64,000 nucleotides of DNA, taken from assembly GCF_900116415.1 (NCBI RefSeq), contig NZ_FPAP01000004.1:1-64000 (forward strand), written 5' to 3'. Of the stretch, positions 34,635-42,398 are shown piece after piece. The stretch comes from Chryseobacterium formosense (GTDB lineage: Bacteria; Bacteroidota; Bacteroidia; Flavobacteriales; Weeksellaceae). The first letter of the stretch is position 1. Each line of letters starts with the position of its first letter. The notes beneath the pieces are model-generated. The model was given only the letters and a program-made list of their open reading frames with translations. It searched no databases and was not told the DNA's origin. The position numbers and the translations under genes were made by a program.

Positions 34635-35342
34635 ATGAAAAAACCAATTACTGTTTCCGGAGCCACATCCATAGATACCGGAAGAAGAAATTTTTTAAAG
34701 CTGGGCGGAATCGGCGTAATGATTGCCGGTTTAGCACTTGTAGGTTGTGACGACGATGATTTCGATTATAATCCGGGCAACAATATCTTTGATTTGGGAG
34801 CGGGAGATGTAGGAGTTTTAAACTACGCTTACGCTTTAGAACAATTAGAAGCAGACTTCTATACAAAAGTTGTGAATAATTTTTATACAGGAGCCTCTAC
34901 TGCAGAAAAAGAAATCCTTACCGATTTGTACCATCATGAAGTGATCCACCGAGATTTTTTCAAAGCTGCACTTAGCGGTGCGACAACTCAGGTTTTACCT
35001 ACTTTGGAATTTCAGTATCCTAATGTAAATTTCAACGACAGAACATCTGTACTAGCAACAGCTAAAGCTCTTGAAGATACCGGTGTTGCAGCATACAATG
35101 GTGCCGGAAAATACATTACGAACCCAACTTATCTTGTTATTGCAGGAAAAATTGTTTCGGTAGAAGCAAGACATGCAAGTGCGATCCGAGATTTAATCAA
35201 TCCGGGAACAGCAGCATTTTCAGGAGATGATGTCATCGATACGAACGGTTTAGATCTCGCCAAAGAGCCTAAAGATATTGTTGCCGTAGCCGGAGGTTTT
35301 ATCAAAACACCTTTCACCTGGAAAGAAAGAGGAATCGGATAA
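34635..35342 (+). CDS. Ferritin-like domain protein with twin-arginine-like signal
   Basis: This 235-residue protein has an N-terminus containing GRRNFLKLGGIGVMIAGLAL, a Tat-like signal overlapping a lipobox (LVGC), so the product may be a folded exported lipoprotein. The remainder is a four-helix ferritin-like (PCC13-62/dessication-related) domain with repeated Glu/His: YALEQLEADFY, YHHEVIHRDFFKAAL, LEDTGVAAYNGAG and VSVEARHASAIRDL. It pairs with a second such protein 48 bp downstream. Confidence 0.9.
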   Translation: MKKPITVSGATSIDTGRRNFLKLGGIGVMIAGLALVGCDDDDFDYNPGNNIFDLGAGDVGVLNYAYALEQLEADFYTKVVNNFYTGASTAEKEILTDLYHHEVIHRDFFKAALSGATTQVLPTLEFQYPNVNFNDRTSVLATAKALEDTGVAAYNGAGKYITNPTYLVIAGKIVSVEARHASAIRDLINPGTAAFSGDDVIDTNGLDLAKEPKDIVAVAGGFIKTPFTWKERGIG

Positions 35343-35390
35343 TAAAACATTTAGACTTCTCAAATTTTATTAACCACAAAATCTAAACTT

Positions 35391-36200
35391 ATGAATATTC
35401 TAAAAATATTAGATAAATTATCTGATGACACCCTTTTCAGCAAAACATTTTCAAGAACCGAAAATTTAAATCATATCTCATCAATCGGTAAAAAAGCAGC
35501 CATCACCGCAATACCTTTAGGAATGGGTTCGATGCTTGCCGCCGAAACAAAGAACGAAAATTCTGCAGACAGCACTTATTTCAAAAAAGATGCTCTTACC
35601 GATGCTTTACAACTGGCTTTGGTTTTAGAATATCTTGAAGATGAATATTACAAAATTGGTCTTAATACTTTATCATTGATTCCTACTGCAGACCGAACTG
35701 TTTTCATGCAGATTTCAAAACACGAAAATGCACACGTTAATTTCCTCAAGACGACCCTTACCTCATTGGGAGTAACTCCGGGAGCAAAACCTACATTCGA
35801 CTTCACAGCAGGTGGAAGTTTTACGCCCTTTTCCAATTACAGCCAGTTTCTGACTTTAGCACAGGCTTTTGAAGACACAGGAGTAAGAGCATATAAAGGA
35901 CAGGCAGGAAACGTAATGAGCAATAAAACCGTTTTGCAGGCTGCACTACAGATACACTCCGTTGAAGCAAGACACGCATCAATGGTAAGAAGAATGAGAG
36001 CTAATAAAGGCTGGATTGAACTTGCCAACGGAGGAAATATGCCTCCTGCGACAAACCCCGTTTATGCTGGAGAAGATCTAATGGTACAAGCGGGATTTAA
36101 TACTGCAACAGCATTCGGAAATGCAGCCGGATCTGCATCATTTGACGAAATTCTTACCGGAACAGACGCACAGGCAATAGCCTCGCTTTTCATAGTATAA
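35391..36200 (+). CDS. Ferritin-like domain protein, second copy
   Basis: This 269-residue protein resembles the upstream gene product, with ALVLEYLEDEYYKIGL, SKHENAHVNFLKTTL, FEDTGVRAYKGQAG and HSVEARHASMVRRM. The N-terminus is longer and lacks the RR motif, and it has only a weak hydrophobic stretch (AAITAIPLGMGSMLAAE). It may ride out with its Tat-bearing partner or stay in the cell. A role in metal or oxidant handling, or in desiccation tolerance, is inference from the family. Confidence 0.88.
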   Translation: MNILKILDKLSDDTLFSKTFSRTENLNHISSIGKKAAITAIPLGMGSMLAAETKNENSADSTYFKKDALTDALQLALVLEYLEDEYYKIGLNTLSLIPTADRTVFMQISKHENAHVNFLKTTLTSLGVTPGAKPTFDFTAGGSFTPFSNYSQFLTLAQAFEDTGVRAYKGQAGNVMSNKTVLQAALQIHSVEARHASMVRRMRANKGWIELANGGNMPPATNPVYAGEDLMVQAGFNTATAFGNAAGSASFDEILTGTDAQAIASLFIV

Positions 36201-36218
36201 TATTATTTTTTGGTAGGT

Positions 36219-36263
36219 AAATATGCAGTTTTCAGTTTAATTCTGATGGCTGCATATTTTTTT
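36219..36263. terminator. Hairpin terminator between convergent genes
   Basis: AAATATGCAG and CTGCATATTT pair across a 21-nt loop with T-runs following on the plus strand. The right arm overlaps the end of the minus-strand thioredoxin-like gene. Confidence 0.7.
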
Positions 36264-36710
36264 TAAGTCAGCTTTTAATTGATCTGTATTATATTTCCCT
36301 TCATGATATTCAAGCAAATCCTGATTTTTATCCAAAACAATCCACAACGGATAAACAGGCTGTTTTTTATTTTTAGATAAAGCCAGAACCAACTCATGAA
36401 TTCCGGAATTTCCATTCGGTAAATACCCAAATTCTTTTCCCTGAAAACGGATTTTCTCTTTTGTTCTTTCCGCCTCAAAATTGATGAAGTAAAAATTATT
36501 ATTAATGAACTGGGTGAGTTCTTTGTCTTTATTCAGTTCAAAAAATTCAATCTTACAAACCGAACACCAATCGGTATAAATATGAATAATAACCGGCTTC
36601 GGATTTTCCTTCTGTCGAATTTCCAAATCCGAAAAAGTGTCTGTCTTTATCTGCGAAAGACAAAAACACGGCACTAACATTAAAAATAAAAATATCGTTA
36701 ACGTTTTCAT
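36237..36710 (-). CDS. Periplasmic thioredoxin-family protein
   Basis: The ATG at 36710 starts a signal peptide (KTLTIFLFLMLVPCFCLSQ) followed by a thioredoxin fold with the CxxC motif IYTDWCSVCKIEFF and a YPLWIVLDKNQDLL strand; 157 residues. The frame also runs upstream from a TTG at 36743, but those 11 codons come from the palindromic repeat arm and are unlikely to be translated. The gene lies downstream of a TonB-dependent receptor, so a shared role in metal or cofactor handling is possible but not shown. Confidence 0.88.
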   Translation of the reverse strand: MKTLTIFLFLMLVPCFCLSQIKTDTFSDLEIRQKENPKPVIIHIYTDWCSVCKIEFFELNKDKELTQFINNNFYFINFEAERTKEKIRFQGKEFGYLPNGNSGIHELVLALSKNKKQPVYPLWIVLDKNQDLLEYHEGKYNTDQLKADLKKICSHQN

Positions 36711-36727
36711 TCTGTATATTTTTTTCG

Positions 36728-36857
36728 ACCGCAAAAGAGACAAAAGATTTTTGAAACCTTTTTTAGATAATTAAAAGTAAACAAAGCTTGAAACTTAAGT
36801 TTTGTAAACTTTTGCAATCTTTATTTTCAATCATTTTTTTCCTTCTTTTGCGGTAAA
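36728..36857. repeat. Long imperfect palindrome (ACCGCAAAAG-type) between receptor and thioredoxin genes
   Basis: The left arm ACCGCAAAAGAGACAAAAGA and the reverse complement of the right arm ACCGCAAAAGAAGGAAAAAA mirror each other. An inner part AAAAGTAAAC...GTAAACTTTT surrounds the perfect palindrome AAACTTAAGTTT. It fills the gap completely, ending 3 bp from the receptor stop codon. Confidence 0.75.
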
Positions 36858-36860
36858 ACA

Positions 36861-38933
36861 TTATTTCAAAGTATACTTTACACCCAAAAACCCTCTGATT
36901 TTCTGCATAGGCGCATATCCATAAGTCGTATCAAAAGTATAATGATTCGGATTACTGATCGGATCATCTGCATTTTTATCAAACGGATCAAACGGTCGCA
37001 TCAACGGATTCTCTGGAGTAAAATTGAATAAATTTTTAATTCCGCCATAGACTTCAAATCCGGATTTAAAACTTTTAGAAACCTGAATATTCGCAAGATT
37101 ATAAAACGGTGAATATTCCGGTCGGTAGTCATTCGGCAAAACAGGCAGTCGCATCGGTCCATAAAACTGTCCCGTAAAATCGATCGTTAAATTACCCGGA
37201 AATTTATACGTCAGATTGTAAGTGCCACTCCACTTTGGAGCATGAAACTGTTGCGATTTTTCATTTTCTCCGTCAAATTTCTGGTAAACATCCAAATAAG
37301 TTACTCCGAGATTTACGCTTAAAGGAAAATTAAAAGTATAATCCAAAATCAAAGAAGCACCTCTCGAAATACCGTAACCATTAAGGTTATCATAAATAAT
37401 TTTCTCCGGATCAGTATCAAAATCACTAACAATTTTATTGCTGAAATAGGTATAAAATGCAGAAGCGTCAAGATTAATTAACTTTTCGCCAACAGGAATT
37501 TTCCAAACATAATTTAAATTTCCGTTAATTGATTTTTCAGGTTTTAAATTGGATTGAATCACCACATCACGGGAACCCGTCAACGCTGCATGATCTTCTG
37601 TAAACAAATTTACCACACGGAAACCCGTTCCGAAATTAAACCTCAATGTATGATAAGGATTCGGAGAAAATTTCCATGCAAAACGTGGGGAGTGCACTGC
37701 ATGATGGATTTTATCATAATCAAATCTGTAACCGAGCAATAAAGTATTTTTCTCGTTGATTTCCCATTGATCCTGAATAAACGCTCCTAAAATCGGTGAC
37801 TTCATCGGCTCATTCATTACTCCGTCTGAAGACAGAGTTCCGGGTGTATTGTCGTCATAAAAAGTTCGTTTGAAGGTTGCTCCTACAATTAAATCATGAT
37901 TTCCCAACTTTTTATCCCAATACGTCTGTGCAAAAGCGACTTTCTGCGTTGCTGTAAAAGGATTTGTTCCGTAAAAAGAATTCTGGTCATGAAAATTATA
38001 AGAAAACTGCGTCACAATGTTTTCCTCCATAGGCCATTGATAGACACCAAAAGCCTCTACTCTATTGGTATAAATACTTTCACCGTAAATTTCACCGCTT
38101 CCACGATACGATTTGTTCCACTGTATTTCTCCGCCGAAACGGTCTTCATACAAATACCTCAACGCAAAGCTTGCCTGTCGGTTTTCTTTTCGCTGGAAAT
38201 TCCATTTATTAAAAACTGAAATTCTGTTCTGCAATGCTCCATCTGTGAAATTATCGTTGTTTTCGTCGAATCTTTTTGTAAAATTGAAATAATTTATACT
38301 TAATAGAGAAGCTGCATTTTTACCTAAGTTAAATTTCGTCGACAAATCAACATTATTTTCCGCCCAGCTTGTCGTCATTAGGTCAACACTTAATTTTGGA
38401 GCTGTCAACGCATTTTTTGTAATAATATTAATCACTCCACCCATCGCTTCAGAGCCGTAAAGTGATGATGCAGGACCTTTCACTACTTCAATTCGGTCAA
38501 TTAAACTATTGGGAATTCCGCTTAATCCGTAAACTGTGGAAAGTGAACTGACAATCGGCATTCCGTCAATTAAAATCATCGTATAAGGGCCTTCCAAACC
38601 ATTGATGTGAATATCTCCCGTGTTGCAAACAGAACAGTTCAGTTGAGGTTTCACTCCGTTCACCATTGCAATGGCTTCAAAAATATTCGGAGTCGGATTT
38701 TTCTGAAAAAATTTCTGACTGTAAATTTCTACTGCAACCGGACTTTTTGATTTGCTAATGGGTTTTATCGTTCCGGTAATCACTACATCATCAATAACCC
38801 GGGTTTTAATTTCTTTTTTCTTTTCAGAGGTAGCTGAATCAATCTTTTGAATTTGATTAAAATCTAAAGTATCTGTTTTCTGAGCAAAACAGAATGACGA
38901 TAAAAAGAGAGCAGAAAATAATATTCGTTGCAT
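36861..38933 (-). CDS. TonB-dependent outer-membrane receptor
   Basis: The start is taken at the ATG at 38933 (MQRILFSALFLSSFCFAQ, a good signal peptide). The longer frame to 38963 would run through the operator. The 690-residue product has a plug domain (VVITGTIKPISKSKSPVAVE, then GLEGPYTMILIDGMPIVSSL and IEVVKGPASSLYGSEAMGGV) and a 22-strand-type beta barrel ending in an aromatic FLGVKYTLK. The cysteine pair CSVC before the plug loop is notable. The substrate is unknown (siderophore, copper complex and others are all possible). It is transcribed towards the thioredoxin gene. Confidence 0.93.
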   Translation of the reverse strand: MQRILFSALFLSSFCFAQKTDTLDFNQIQKIDSATSEKKKEIKTRVIDDVVITGTIKPISKSKSPVAVEIYSQKFFQKNPTPNIFEAIAMVNGVKPQLNCSVCNTGDIHINGLEGPYTMILIDGMPIVSSLSTVYGLSGIPNSLIDRIEVVKGPASSLYGSEAMGGVINIITKNALTAPKLSVDLMTTSWAENNVDLSTKFNLGKNAASLLSINYFNFTKRFDENNDNFTDGALQNRISVFNKWNFQRKENRQASFALRYLYEDRFGGEIQWNKSYRGSGEIYGESIYTNRVEAFGVYQWPMEENIVTQFSYNFHDQNSFYGTNPFTATQKVAFAQTYWDKKLGNHDLIVGATFKRTFYDDNTPGTLSSDGVMNEPMKSPILGAFIQDQWEINEKNTLLLGYRFDYDKIHHAVHSPRFAWKFSPNPYHTLRFNFGTGFRVVNLFTEDHAALTGSRDVVIQSNLKPEKSINGNLNYVWKIPVGEKLINLDASAFYTYFSNKIVSDFDTDPEKIIYDNLNGYGISRGASLILDYTFNFPLSVNLGVTYLDVYQKFDGENEKSQQFHAPKWSGTYNLTYKFPGNLTIDFTGQFYGPMRLPVLPNDYRPEYSPFYNLANIQVSKSFKSGFEVYGGIKNLFNFTPENPLMRPFDPFDKNADDPISNPNHYTFDTTYGYAPMQKIRGFLGVKYTLK

Positions 38934-38941
38934 GAAATTTA

Positions 38942-38965
38942 AATTGTTAGACAAAACTAACAATT
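38942..38965. promoter_or_regulatory. Operator candidate AATTGTTAG-N6-CTAACAATT
   Basis: A perfect 9-bp dyad with a 6-bp spacer overlaps the -7 box of the receptor promoter and ends 9 bp before the ATG. The TTAG...CTAA symmetry is reminiscent of DtxR-like metalloregulator sites, but the regulator is not identified. Confidence 0.65.
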
Positions 38966-38981
38966 ATTTTTAGAAACACAA
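38952..38981 (-). promoter_or_regulatory. Promoter of the TonB-dependent receptor
   Basis: On the minus strand TTG (38981-38979), 19 nt and TAGTTTTG (38959-38952) match the consensus. The -7 box is inside the dyad, so repressor binding would block it. Confidence 0.7.
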
Positions 38982-39006
38982 AACTAATTTTATTTATCGT
39001 AATAAT

Positions 39007-39204
39007 TTAACCACAAAAGTCACAAAAGATTTTACTCTGTATTAATAAGTTCATCATTTTGAAAAGATAAGTTCAAAAAAGAAAGTGTAAAACTTCAAAC
39101 CTTTTTTGAACTTAAATGGAGTTTATATTAAAACTCATTTTAGCATTAAACTTTTGTGACTTTTGACTTCGTCCAATCTTCGATTTGTGGTTAAAAAAGC
39201 ATCA
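39007..39204. repeat. Long imperfect palindrome (AACCACAAAAGTCACAAAAG family)
   Basis: The left end reads AACCACAAAAGTCACAAAAG. The right end in reverse complement reads AACCACAAA, then a short insertion, then AGTCACAAAAG. The centre has a perfect 13-bp pair AAGTTCAAAAAAG (39069-39081) and CTTTTTTGAACTT (39101-39113). It has the same outer and inner words as the element around the GxxExxY gene at 45624-46286. Confidence 0.8.
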
Positions 39205-39268
39205 AAAAAATGTTTTCACCCAATTCATTTAAAAATATTAAATTTGAGAATCCACATATAAAAGTAAA

Positions 39269-40456
39269 ATGAGATATCATCAGTCGGGAAATATCCCACA
39301 AAAAAGGCATACGATTTTCAAATCTCCGGAAGATAAATTCTACTACGAACAGCTTTTCGGAACGGAAGGGTTTCATGGAATTTCTTCATTATTATATCAT
39401 ATTCACCGTCCGACCCAAATCAAATCGATTGGGGAACCGAAAGATGTAGCACCAAAAATCGCGGTTGAAAAAAACGTAACGCCAAGGATGTTTAAGGGAA
39501 TGAATGTTACGCCTGAAGACGATTTTATGGACAGCCGAAAATTTTTGATGGTGAACAATGACCTGAAAATGGGATTGTCGAAGCCAAGAAAATCGATGGA
39601 TTATTTCTATAAAAATGCCGAGTGCGACGAACTTTTATATGCTCACAGCGGAAGCGGAATTTTAAAAACTTTTGTCGGAAACCTTGAATTTTCCGTTGGT
39701 GATTATTTAATTATCCCGAGAGGAACGATTTATCAGGTGGAATTACATTCTGACGACACCGTTTTCTTTGTGGTAGAAAGCCATTCTCCGATTTACACAC
39801 CAAAAAGATACAGAAACGAATTTGGGCAGCTGCTGGAACATTCTCCATTTTGCGAAAGAGATATTATCGCGCCCACTTTTGTTGAACCAAAAGACGAAAA
39901 AGGAGAATTTTTAATTAAAGTAAAAAAAGAAAATCAGATCACGGATTTCATCTACGCAACGCATCCTTTCGATGTTGTGGGTTGGGACGGATATTTTTAT
40001 CCCTATAAATTTAATATTAAAAATTTCGAGCCGATTACAGGAAGAATTCACCAACCGCCGCCGGTTCACCAGACTTTTGAGGCACACAATTTTGTGGTTT
40101 GCTCGTTCTGCGCAAGAATGTACGACTATCATCCGATGGCAATTCCTGCTCCTTACAACCACTCGAATATCGATTCTGATGAAGTTTTATTCTACACAGA
40201 AGGTGACTTTATGAGCCGTAATCATATTGATCTAATGGATTTTACTCTTCACCCGGGAGGAATCGTTCACGGACCTCACCCTGGAGCAATGGAAAGAAGT
40301 ATCGGCAAAAAATTCACTGAGGAATATGCGGTGATGGTTGACCCATTCCGTCCTCTAAAAATTACGGAAGAAGCGTTGAAAGTTGAAGATCCGTCGTATA
40401 AAACTTCATGGTTGGAAAGTGAAGACCATAGTTTGGAGGATAGGTCGCAGGAATAA
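39269..40456 (+). CDS. hmgA: Homogentisate 1,2-dioxygenase
   Basis: This 395-residue cupin-type iron enzyme opens the ring of homogentisate to maleylacetoacetate in tyrosine breakdown. Visible words are the start MRYHQSGNIPQKRHT, the cupin core YLIIPRGTIYQVEL, the metal region HQTFEAHNFVVCSF, and FTLHPGGIVHGPHPGAMERS. TAAATTTG at 39239-39246 is a candidate -7 box. HppD and FahA of the same pathway lie downstream, separated by repeats and a CoA transferase. Confidence 0.95.
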   Translation: MRYHQSGNIPQKRHTIFKSPEDKFYYEQLFGTEGFHGISSLLYHIHRPTQIKSIGEPKDVAPKIAVEKNVTPRMFKGMNVTPEDDFMDSRKFLMVNNDLKMGLSKPRKSMDYFYKNAECDELLYAHSGSGILKTFVGNLEFSVGDYLIIPRGTIYQVELHSDDTVFFVVESHSPIYTPKRYRNEFGQLLEHSPFCERDIIAPTFVEPKDEKGEFLIKVKKENQITDFIYATHPFDVVGWDGYFYPYKFNIKNFEPITGRIHQPPPVHQTFEAHNFVVCSFCARMYDYHPMAIPAPYNHSNIDSDEVLFYTEGDFMSRNHIDLMDFTLHPGGIVHGPHPGAMERSIGKKFTEEYAVMVDPFRPLKITEEALKVEDPSYKTSWLESEDHSLEDRSQE

Positions 40457-40829
40457 TGTAACTTTTGGCAATTAGCTTCCGGCTTTAGCTTTAATTTTTT
40501 TATAAAAGATAAAAAGGACTGAATATGAAATATTTAGTCTTTTTTGTTGATCAATCGCTAAGGCGTAAAGTTTTTTTATCTTCATATTGCTTTTAAGGCG
40601 CAAGAAAATCATAGATTTTAGGCAAAGTGTTTTTTCCAGTATTTATATTTTATCGCAGATAAAATCCTTGCGTCTTAAACATCCTTTATTTAATATACTT
40701 TGCGCCTTAGCGATTAACAAACAAAAACACAATTTTCAATAAAAACATGACAAATATCTTCGGATAATTGGGCATATTAAAAACAATATGACTTATCTTT
40801 AAGACAAAGAAAATTATAAAACTTTCAAT
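40457..40829. other. Intergenic region between hmgA and the CoA transferase
   Basis: The region holds the palindromic element at 40543-40722 and, just after the hmgA stop, a TTTTGGCAATTAGCTTCCGG stretch resembling the repeats at 19059 and 60410. TATCTTTA at about 40793 could be a weak -7 box for the next gene. Confidence 0.5.
40543..40722. repeat. Long imperfect palindrome (AATCGCTAAGGCGCAAAG family)
   Basis: The outer arms are AATCGCTAAGGCGTAAAGT on the left and, in reverse complement of the right, AATCGCTAAGGCGCAAAGT. The inner arms are TTTTAAGGCGCAAGAAAATC and TTTAAGACGCAAGGATTTTA. The whole 180 bp is one broken hairpin that repeats the word GGCGCAAAG at both levels. Confidence 0.8.
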
Positions 40830-42104
40830 ATGTACAATTATATAAGTGCGGAAGAAGCTGTATATACTGTAAAAAGCGGAAACCGGGTATTTTTTCACGG
40901 AAGTGCATGTACCCCGAATTATTTAATTGATGAATTGGCAAGACAATCTCACCGATTGGATCATGTGGAAATGGTTTCCATTACCCAACAGGGAAATGTG
41001 GAAATTGCCAAACCCGAATACAAGGATAAATTTTTCGTGAATTCCCTATTCGTTTCTTCACCGGTGAGAGATGCGGTGAATTCTGATAGAGGAGATTTTG
41101 TTCCTGTTTTTTTAAGTGAAATTCCGATTCTTTTCAGAAAAAATATTTTACCGCTTGATGTTGCATTTATCACGGTTTCTCCACCCGACAAACATGGTTT
41201 TTGTACATTGGGAACTTCCGTAGACGTAGCAAGAGCCGCAGTGGACACCGCTCAAACTATCGTTGCCATTGTTAATCCTTTGATGCCGAGAACGCATGGC
41301 GACGGAATGATTCACATCAGCAGAATTCATAAACTGGTTTGGCATGAAGAAGAACTTCCGACTGTTGATTACGGCGCAAAAGTAGGTCCTGAAGAAATGT
41401 TGGTCGGAAAAAATGTTGCAGAATTGATTGATGATAAATCTACCCTTCAAATGGGAATCGGAACTATTCCTGATGCGGTTTTAAAATGTTTAGGAAATCA
41501 CAAAGATTTAGGAGTACATACCGAAATGTTGAGTGACGGCGTGATTGATTTAATTCAAAACGATGTCATTAATAATAAATATAAAGGCTACAACGACAAT
41601 AAGACGATTACAAGTTTCTGTTTCGGAACGAGAAAACTGTATGATTACGTTGACGATAACACGGTATTTTCTTTTGATGATGTAAGCACGGTAAATTTCC
41701 CGATCAACATTATGAGAAATCATAAAATGGTAGCTATCAATTCTGCGATTGAAATTGATTTGACCGGACAGGTTTGTGCAGATTCTATCGGAACGACACA
41801 GTACAGCGGAATTGGCGGACAAATGGATTTCATGAGAGGAGCCGCACTAAGTGATGACGGAAAACCCATCATTGCCATTACTTCAAGAACAAAAAGAGGA
41901 GTTTCCAGAATTGTTCCTTTTCTAAAACAGGGAGCAGGAGTTGTAACAACAAGAGGTCATATTCATTGGGTGGTTACAGAGTATGGAAGTGTTTATTTAT
42001 ACGGAAAAAATCTCAGACAAAGAGCTCAGGAATTGATTAGTATAGCACATCCTGATGACAGAGAGATGTTGGAGAGAGCGGCTTTTGAGAGATTTAAGCA
42101 TTAA
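40830..42104 (+). CDS. Acetyl-CoA hydrolase/transferase family protein
   Basis: This 424-residue class I-like CoA transferase is of the Cat1/succinyl-CoA:acetate type: RVFFHGSACTPNYLIDELA, TVSPPDKHGFCTLGTSVDVA, LQMGIGTIPDAVLKCL, the catalytic-glutamate segment HTEMLSDGVIDLI, and QYSGIGGQMDFMRGA. It may move CoA between acetate, succinate, 4-hydroxybutyrate or propionate. Inside the tyrosine pathway block it could help activate acetoacetate or acetate end products, but that is inference from position. Confidence 0.9.
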   Translation: MYNYISAEEAVYTVKSGNRVFFHGSACTPNYLIDELARQSHRLDHVEMVSITQQGNVEIAKPEYKDKFFVNSLFVSSPVRDAVNSDRGDFVPVFLSEIPILFRKNILPLDVAFITVSPPDKHGFCTLGTSVDVARAAVDTAQTIVAIVNPLMPRTHGDGMIHISRIHKLVWHEEELPTVDYGAKVGPEEMLVGKNVAELIDDKSTLQMGIGTIPDAVLKCLGNHKDLGVHTEMLSDGVIDLIQNDVINNKYKGYNDNKTITSFCFGTRKLYDYVDDNTVFSFDDVSTVNFPINIMRNHKMVAINSAIEIDLTGQVCADSIGTTQYSGIGGQMDFMRGAALSDDGKPIIAITSRTKRGVSRIVPFLKQGAGVVTTRGHIHWVVTEYGSVYLYGKNLRQRAQELISIAHPDDREMLERAAFERFKH

Positions 42105-42118
42105 GCATACATTAATTT

Positions 42119-42289
42119 TTAACACATTAGTCACATTAGTTTTTTTTAAATTCTCATGTATAGAAAGAACACAGAAGATAAAAAATCAAAGATTTTTATG
42201 AGGAATTATTGAAAATCTTTGATTTTCTCTTATGTGATCTAAAATATTTTCAAACCATGAGAAAAACTTTATGTGACTAATGTGTTTAT
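42119..42289. repeat. Long palindrome (AACACATTAGTCACATTAG family)
   Basis: The left arm AACACATTAGTCACATTAGT is mirrored by the right arm, which in reverse complement reads AACACATTAGTCACATAAAG. The match continues inwards through TCTCATG, AGAACACAGAAGATAAAA versus AGATCACATAAGAGAAAA, and ends in ATCAAAGATTTT on both sides of a short centre. It is the most complete inverted repeat in the window, about 75-80 bp per arm, located between the CoA transferase and hppD. Confidence 0.88.
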
Positions 42290-42398
42290 TAGCTCTTTGC
42301 TTTATTAAAACTTTAACTAACAACTGTTTGTTTTCGATTTTAAAGGTTTCGCAGAATTTTGTAATTTGCAACCTAAATAAAAGTAAAAAATAGAAAAT

